Source of the DNA: Maniola hyperantus
Lineage: Eukaryota > Arthropoda > Insecta > Lepidoptera > Nymphalidae
Assembly: GCF_902806685.2 (NCBI RefSeq)
Contig: NC_048553.1
Coordinates: 13,249,440 to 13,313,439, forward strand
Length of the DNA: 64,000 nt
Reading direction: 5' to 3'
The notes beneath the pieces are model-generated. The model was not told where the DNA came from and did not search any database. It was given only the letters and a program-made list of their open reading frames with translations. Numbering within the stretch: position 1 is the stretch's first letter; each line of letters opens with the position of its first letter. This document shows positions 59,531-64,000 of the stretch, in pieces. Both the position numbers and the translations under genes were made by a program.

Positions 59531-59700
59531 GTGTAGGTTTTTAAAAATCCCAAGGGAACTCTTGGATTTTCCGGGATAAAAAGTACTCAGTCTATATAGA
59601 TCCCCGGGATGCAAGCTATCTTTGTACCAAACATCTAAATCGGTTAAGCAGATGGGCCCTGAAAAACTAGCAGACAGACACACTATTGCATTTTAATATG
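59531..59700 (-). mobile_element. H2 Helitron, termini lost
   Basis: 'tcccaagggaactcttggat', 'gataaaaagtactcagtcta' and 'gcaagctatctttgtacca' in reverse order. The end near 'attgcattttaatatgc' is the eroded 5' start. Confidence 0.6.
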
Positions 59701-60224
59701 CTGTGCAATAAGAAGGACTATACAGTAATACCACTTATAAGTTACGCCGATGTACCTGCGCAGAAATCTTATTTTTGAATGGTGCGAAAATCATATTTCA
59801 TATCAATCATAGTTTTTTTTCAAAGAGAGGCGGGTCGCGGCTTTTGAATTGTATTTTGATTTGATAATAAAAATAAAAATAAAAGTTGGCATTATTATAG
59901 TAAGTATTTTCTCACGCCTGTAACTTATGTTACCTACTCAAGCTCTCTCACACGTCCGTTATCCACCCGTGTCTAAGAAAAAAGCAGGTATCAAAATGGA
60001 GAACAAAGCAGGTGAAGCGAGCTTCATTCACGACCGGAGGTTATCGTGATCTGCACTACAAAGACCTGCAAGCACCTTTGTCGGGACCCGAGCAGCATAG
60101 TGAATTTACCACTTAATTATACCGCGCCTCGGTGCTTGGAGAAAACGCTCGCTTAATGGAATTGGAAGTCGAGAAAAACTCGATACTGCTCGGACAAAGT
60201 GTAAAAATACACCGACTAACGGAA
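59701..60224. other. Unassigned intergenic or upstream sequence
   Basis: It lies upstream of the sidestep-like promoter region. No exon or repeat end recognised. Confidence 0.3.
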
Positions 60225-60338
60225 TAGACAAGAGTGAATAGACATCTTCTAGGCAAGCGCGCTCCATCTTAGGCTGCATCATCACTTGCCACCAGGTCTG
60301 CTTGCAGCCAAGCGTTAGACTATAAATTAAAAAAAAAT
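60225..60338 (+). mobile_element. L-B LINE 3' end with conserved tail
   Basis: It encodes 'RVNRHLLGKRAPS' and a stop, followed by 'ggctgcatcatcacttgcc' + 'accaggtctgcttgcagcc' and an A-rich end. This is the longest L-B tail and the best comparison for the S2 SINE tail. Confidence 0.7.
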
Positions 60339-60429
60339 AGACGAATGGAGCTAGAACAAGGATACTTCGGAGTTCGAATTGTCTGAGAGCCGAGATTTTC
60401 AGGACGTACTGATACTGAAAATAACTACA

Positions 60430-60500
60430 TGCCCAAGTTTGAACCCACAACCTCCCGGAAAGAAGAACGATGTCTTAACCAGTAGGCTATCACTGCTTAC
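60430..60500 (-). mobile_element. tRNA-like SINE head
   Basis: The minus strand reads 'agtgatagcctactggttaa' then 'gggaggttgtgggttcaaac'. It has A and B boxes but no body. Confidence 0.5.
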
Positions 60501-60509
60501 ATTTTATTA

Positions 60510-61018
60510 TTTGAGTACGGCATTCTAAAAAATACATGAAAATCTGTGTTCATTTGTATATCATTTTCAGTCCAAAATAAAAATTATTTTTACTTCACTC
60601 ATTTCTCACAATTATTTTCATTCATATTTCGAGAGTGTTCATGCATTGAAAAAGAAACAAGGATAAAACGTAGACGGCGCGGCGTGAAAACGGTTAAATT
60701 TCTGGCAACTCGTAGCATTCGTAGCAACTCGTAGCAGCGTCGTAGGCAGTTACTGTAATTGCCTTCGCTAGTAACAATTTTCTTTACGCTGCGTAACCTT
60801 AAAATATTATTTTATATTTTTACGGTTATATTAAGTACCTCGGTGCTTCAAAGATAAGAATAAGATACCGTCAAATGATATTAAGATAATATTATAGATG
60901 AATCAAAATAGATATCAAGCTAGATTTAAGAAGTGGGTACCTGGGTCTCGGGTACTAAGGATAAAAAATTTTGGTCGGCTCCTTGGTTCGTCGGGAACTA
61001 TGGTGCTGAATCTCTTTG
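60510..61018. other. Unassigned; short TCGTAGCA repeats
   Basis: 'actcgtagcattcgtagca' + 'actcgtagcagcgtcgtag' at 60707-60747 is a small degenerate tandem repeat. Nothing else recognised. Confidence 0.35.
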
Positions 61019-61436
61019 TATTTTTAGGTTTCCGTACCCAAAGGGTGCAAATGGGACCCCATTACTAAGTCTCCGTTGTCCGTCCGTCCGCAGCGGGCTG
61101 TATCTCATGAACTGATTAAGGTTCGTGAGATTTAATCGTTTTTTAGTTTACATGGCGGCCATTTTGGCATTTTTATTCGTTTATAGATAGCGGCAATAGA
61201 AATACACACTATTGTAGAGGCCCCTGGATTTCGCCCAGGGCCGCAGGATTTTCGAATCGCTCCGTATTCAAATTTCCGTTCTAAGTGGCAGCTGCGATGT
61301 GAAATGTCTTCTTTACAGCTGCCAGTCTTAGAAGAGGCCGCATGCCTCTACACTATGAAAATTTCAACTCTACTTATTACTGCTGACAGATAGACAGACA
61401 GACGGGCAGCGGAGACTTAGTATATTATTATTTTTA
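61019..61436. repeat. Family A-prime repeat, internally inverted
   Basis: 61019-61131 reads in plus orientation ('cgtacccaaagggtgcaaat', 'gctgtatctcatgaactg'). 61132-61430 reads in the opposite orientation ('acatggcggccattttggca', 'agcggcaatagaaat', 'cagcggagacttagta'). It also carries a 140-bp insert. Confidence 0.6.
61213..61352. mobile_element. 140-bp hairpin-rich insertion
   Basis: Termini TGTAGAGGC and GCCTCTACA, flanked by CTAT on both sides. It contains two internal stems (gcccctgg/ccagggc and tggcagctg/cagctgcca). There is no match to other elements in the window. Confidence 0.65.
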
Positions 61437-61578
61437 TTTTAGCTTACCCTAAAGAAAGTAAACTATGAAACGTGGAGGAGTAATTGCCTCTAAGAAAGCT
61501 AATCATAAATTCTTATTGCCTCTTACAAAGACAATGTAAAAGTGTTCCAAAGCCATCGAGTGCGGGCAATTACTTTAA

Positions 61579-62133
61579 GAGCCCTAACACACTGGGACGC
61601 CATGGTGATGTCGCCAGCTATTATGTATTCAAGAAATTCGTATTGAAATGTACGACAGTTACAATTGGTCACGATCTGGTGACGTCGCCAATTTGAAAGC
61701 GTACCCACGACCGACCGACCCCGACGTGGAGGCTCGATACTCTGGCTACCTTTAGTACACAAGTAAGTTTTTTTTAAATATAATTTATTTATAGGGGTTT
61801 GGTCACAAAGTGAACATGTCACCCCTGTAGAATACAAATCGCATATAAAAATGTCTTATTCTCTACGCCCTCTTAATACTAAGTAATTTGTACAGCATCC
61901 TTGCCTTCTCGGATGCCGTGTCACACTGTGACTCGTAGGGAAGTGCGAACTCATTGTTTTTTTCCTATCGAGTCACACTGTTACTAGTTGCAACTTTTTT
62001 ATTTATTGTAATTCCCAACGAGTCACACTGTTACACGATTGGGTGTGACTTGTTGGGAACCATCTATGTAACTAGACGTAGCCATGGCTACGTAGTACTA
62101 GTACGTATCCAGCGTCCCAGTGTGTAAGGGCTC
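61579..62133. mobile_element. PIF/Harbinger-like non-autonomous element, 555 bp
   Basis: Termini 'GAGCCCTAACACACTGGGAC' and the complement of 'GAGCCCTTACACACTGGGAC', flanked by TAA on both sides (61576-61578, 62134-62136). The interior has three 'gagtcacactgttac'-like direct repeats (61930-62040) and no long frame. Confidence 0.8.
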
Positions 62134-62504
62134 TAATTCTGTACGACTGGAAAGGTTCACACAAACAAGGTTTTTATTCGCTGTGACAATCAAACTTAAT
62201 GACGCAATTTTTGTGATCGTTAAAATGTGGATAAACAAAGTTTACCTTTACAAAGCTCTTTTTCAGCTTTTCATGTGATAAATGTTGTAAATATACACAC
62301 ACGTATGACAACTCAACTTACTTGTTCGTCGGAGTATGCCCGACTAGTTTTAGATTAGAAGAATAATTTAGGAGCGGAGAATTTTTTAAGTAAATCATTT
62401 TAAAATAGTCTATCTATGCAAATTCCTAAGTTTAATTATTAAAATGTTGATGAACTAAATAGATAAAGCTCGAAATATCATCTTTATATTTTTTATTTTT
62501 TTAT

Positions 62505-62560
62505 TCATTATACGCGCACGCTTGACCACGATCACATCTGATGGGAAGTGATGATATGGC
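62505..62560 (-). repeat. LINE/SINE tail stem fragment
   Basis: The minus strand reads 'catatcatcacttcccatca' then 'gatgtgatcgtggtcaagcg', the L-B/S2-type tail without body. Confidence 0.45.
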
Positions 62561-62599
62561 CTGAGACATCTGTTTATATAGATACTTAATCTTATGTAT

Positions 62600-62705
62600 T
62601 TAGGTTTTTAATTCCGTGGGGATCCTTTCATTTTTCGGGTTAAAAAGTAGCTTAGAGATCTACGAGATGCAAGCTATCTCTGTACCGAATTCCTTCAAAT
62701 CCAAG
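62600..62705 (-). mobile_element. H2 Helitron, internal fragment
   Basis: 'tttcggg/ttaaaaagtagct' and 'gatgcaagctatctctgtac' in reverse; both termini are eroded. Confidence 0.5.
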
Positions 62706-62739
62706 TGTGAAGAATTTCCACGGGAATTTTAAAACTCTT

Positions 62740-62846
62740 GTAGGGACTTCCACATGCCACGGCCTGCCATGCCTGTCATGGCGCCTGAATCCAGCGGCTC
62801 CCTGCAACTCGTCTGATGTCGTCCGTCCGTCTACCTAGTGGGTACG
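62740..62846 (-). mobile_element. RTE-type LINE fragment
   Basis: 'gtagggacttccacatgcca' and 'agcggctccctgcaactcgt' are the complement of the 'RVAGSRW...GVWKSL' coding segment. A small internal duplication ('catgcctgtcatggcgcc') is unique to this copy. Confidence 0.65.
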
Positions 62847-62890
62847 TAAGTACCTACTTGTAAAAGTTTAATTGAATGAGATTCTTTTTA

Positions 62891-63104
62891 TCTAAATGTA
62901 TAAATGGAAAAGTTGACTGACTGACTGACTGATCTATCAACGCACAGCTCAAACTACTGGCCGGATCCGGCTGAAATTTGGCATGCAGATGCAGGCAAGC
63001 TACTCTTGACTTTGACGTTACTTTGACTTGACTTTGACTTCGACCCCTAAAGGGGTGACATAGGGGTTTGAAATTTGTGTAGTCCACGCGGACGAAGTCG
63101 CTAG
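62891..63104 (+). mobile_element. H1 Helitron with a TTTGACT-rich interior
   Basis: It starts TCTAAATGTATAAATGGAAA and ends 'gacgaagtcgCTAG' (the 'cgagcataa' spacer is deleted). The core is replaced by short 'actttgact' repeats at 63003-63042. Confidence 0.75.
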
Positions 63105-63377
63105 TTTATTTATTTATTTATTTATTTGTACTGGCAAAGAGTAGCAAAATCTGCGTAAAATCATTCTCGCACTGATTGTACTTGGTTGGGCGGCAAGATT
63201 TGTACAGAAACCGTATTTTATTGCATTCCGAAAGTTGTGAAAAATTCCGGAATACGGAATTTCCCACCTGTTTGCGAGAGCCTTTATTCTAATACCCGAC
63301 GCTAAGTCTGCGGCTTGCCAGGTATTAAGCTGAGCCAATGAAACGTCCGAGTTCCTCCAATCTTTCCTTTTAACCGC

Positions 63378-63425
63378 CTTTTTAACCGACTTCAAAAAAA
63401 GGAGGAGGTTCTCAATTCGTCGGAA

Positions 63426-63458
<33 letters not shown>

Positions 63459-64000
63459 TTTTTATGTATGTTCCCCGATTACTCAAAAACGCCTGGACCG
63501 ATTTTGAAAATTCTTTTTTTGTTTGAAAGGGTATACTTCAAAGTTGGTCCCATTTCAATTTGGTGAAGATCTGATGAACATCTTCGAAGATAGATACTGG
63601 AACTCCTCAACGGATAAGAGTAAATTGCTCGCGATCAGTGTAATAGCTTAGTAAACAGTAGATTTTTAACCAGGCATAGCATAATTCCATGGGGCCACTA
63701 AAAATTGTGAAATAAAAATTTTTTACAAAAAAAATAAAAACCGACTTCGTTACATAAACACTAAAAATTGAAAAATAATTTAATTTATTACCGAATATAT
63801 TATGTATACAAGAGTTAATATAGTTCCATAATAATATTTTTTGGGGTCGGTGCCAATGAGGTGCCATTGTGGAGTCCCATAAAAATATGAAGTCTAGACG
63901 ATTCGCGCAGCTAAAGCTAATTGGCACCGGCACCAAAAAGTATTATTATGGAACTATATTAACTCTTGTATACATAATATATTCGGTAATAAATTAAATT
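63378..64000 (-). repeat. R9 repeat in reverse, with an inverted end
   Basis: From 'aaccgacttcaaaaaaagga' the sequence mirrors 24225-24690 up to 63845. After about 80 bp the same terminal block recurs in the plus direction ('accaaaaagtattattatgg', 63925 on) and runs off the window. This gives a large inverted repeat around 63846-63920. Confidence 0.65.

Overview
The window is lepidopteran (moth or butterfly) chromosomal DNA. The clues are LEP1-type Helitrons, several tRNA-derived SINEs, the 'agggttccgtacc' interspersed repeat, many small inverted-repeat DNA elements, and a spliced sidestep-type immunoglobulin gene. I cannot name the species. Nothing bacterial (operons, CRISPR, rRNA, prophage) is present.

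Host gene. The only host protein-coding gene I can support is on the minus strand and is interrupted by long introns. Four exons fit together in splice phase. Exon 1 (52794-52650) carries the start codon and signal peptide. Exon 2 (5223-5091) and exon 3 (4050-3842) together form the first Ig domain. Exon 4 (2002-1892) opens the second Ig domain. The joined 199 codons read as the N-terminus of a Sidestep-family (Side) cell-surface receptor. In flies this family guides motor axons through binding to Beat proteins. The rest of the gene lies left of base 1. Intron 1 is about 47.4 kb, and everything between 5.2 and 52.6 kb sits inside it.

Retrotransposon. At 40345-45426, antisense inside intron 1, there is a full-length, apparently intact Jockey-clade non-LTR retrotransposon. 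ORF1 is a 517-aa gag-like protein with three zinc knuckles. ORF2 is 983 aa with endonuclease and reverse transcriptase. The two overlap by eight bases. A UUCG-capped hairpin precedes ORF1, and a 10-bp direct repeat may mark the target-site duplication.

Rest of the window. The remainder is layered decayed transposons. They comprise two common Helitron-like families (called H1 and H2 here) and a rarer H3; SINE families S1 (GATGAT tail, shared with an RTE LINE), S2, S3 (tRNA-Phe-like head) and S4; 3' ends of RTE, L-A (TTCTA tail), L-B and L-C LINEs; and inverted-repeat elements M1-M12. hAT elements with perfect 8-bp duplications and two PIF/Harbinger-like elements with TTA/TAA duplications are also present. 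Insertions are often nested, which gives a relative order of events. Unlisted gaps are AT-rich and I see nothing in them. No convincing second host gene was found. All repeat labels are local names, not database names.
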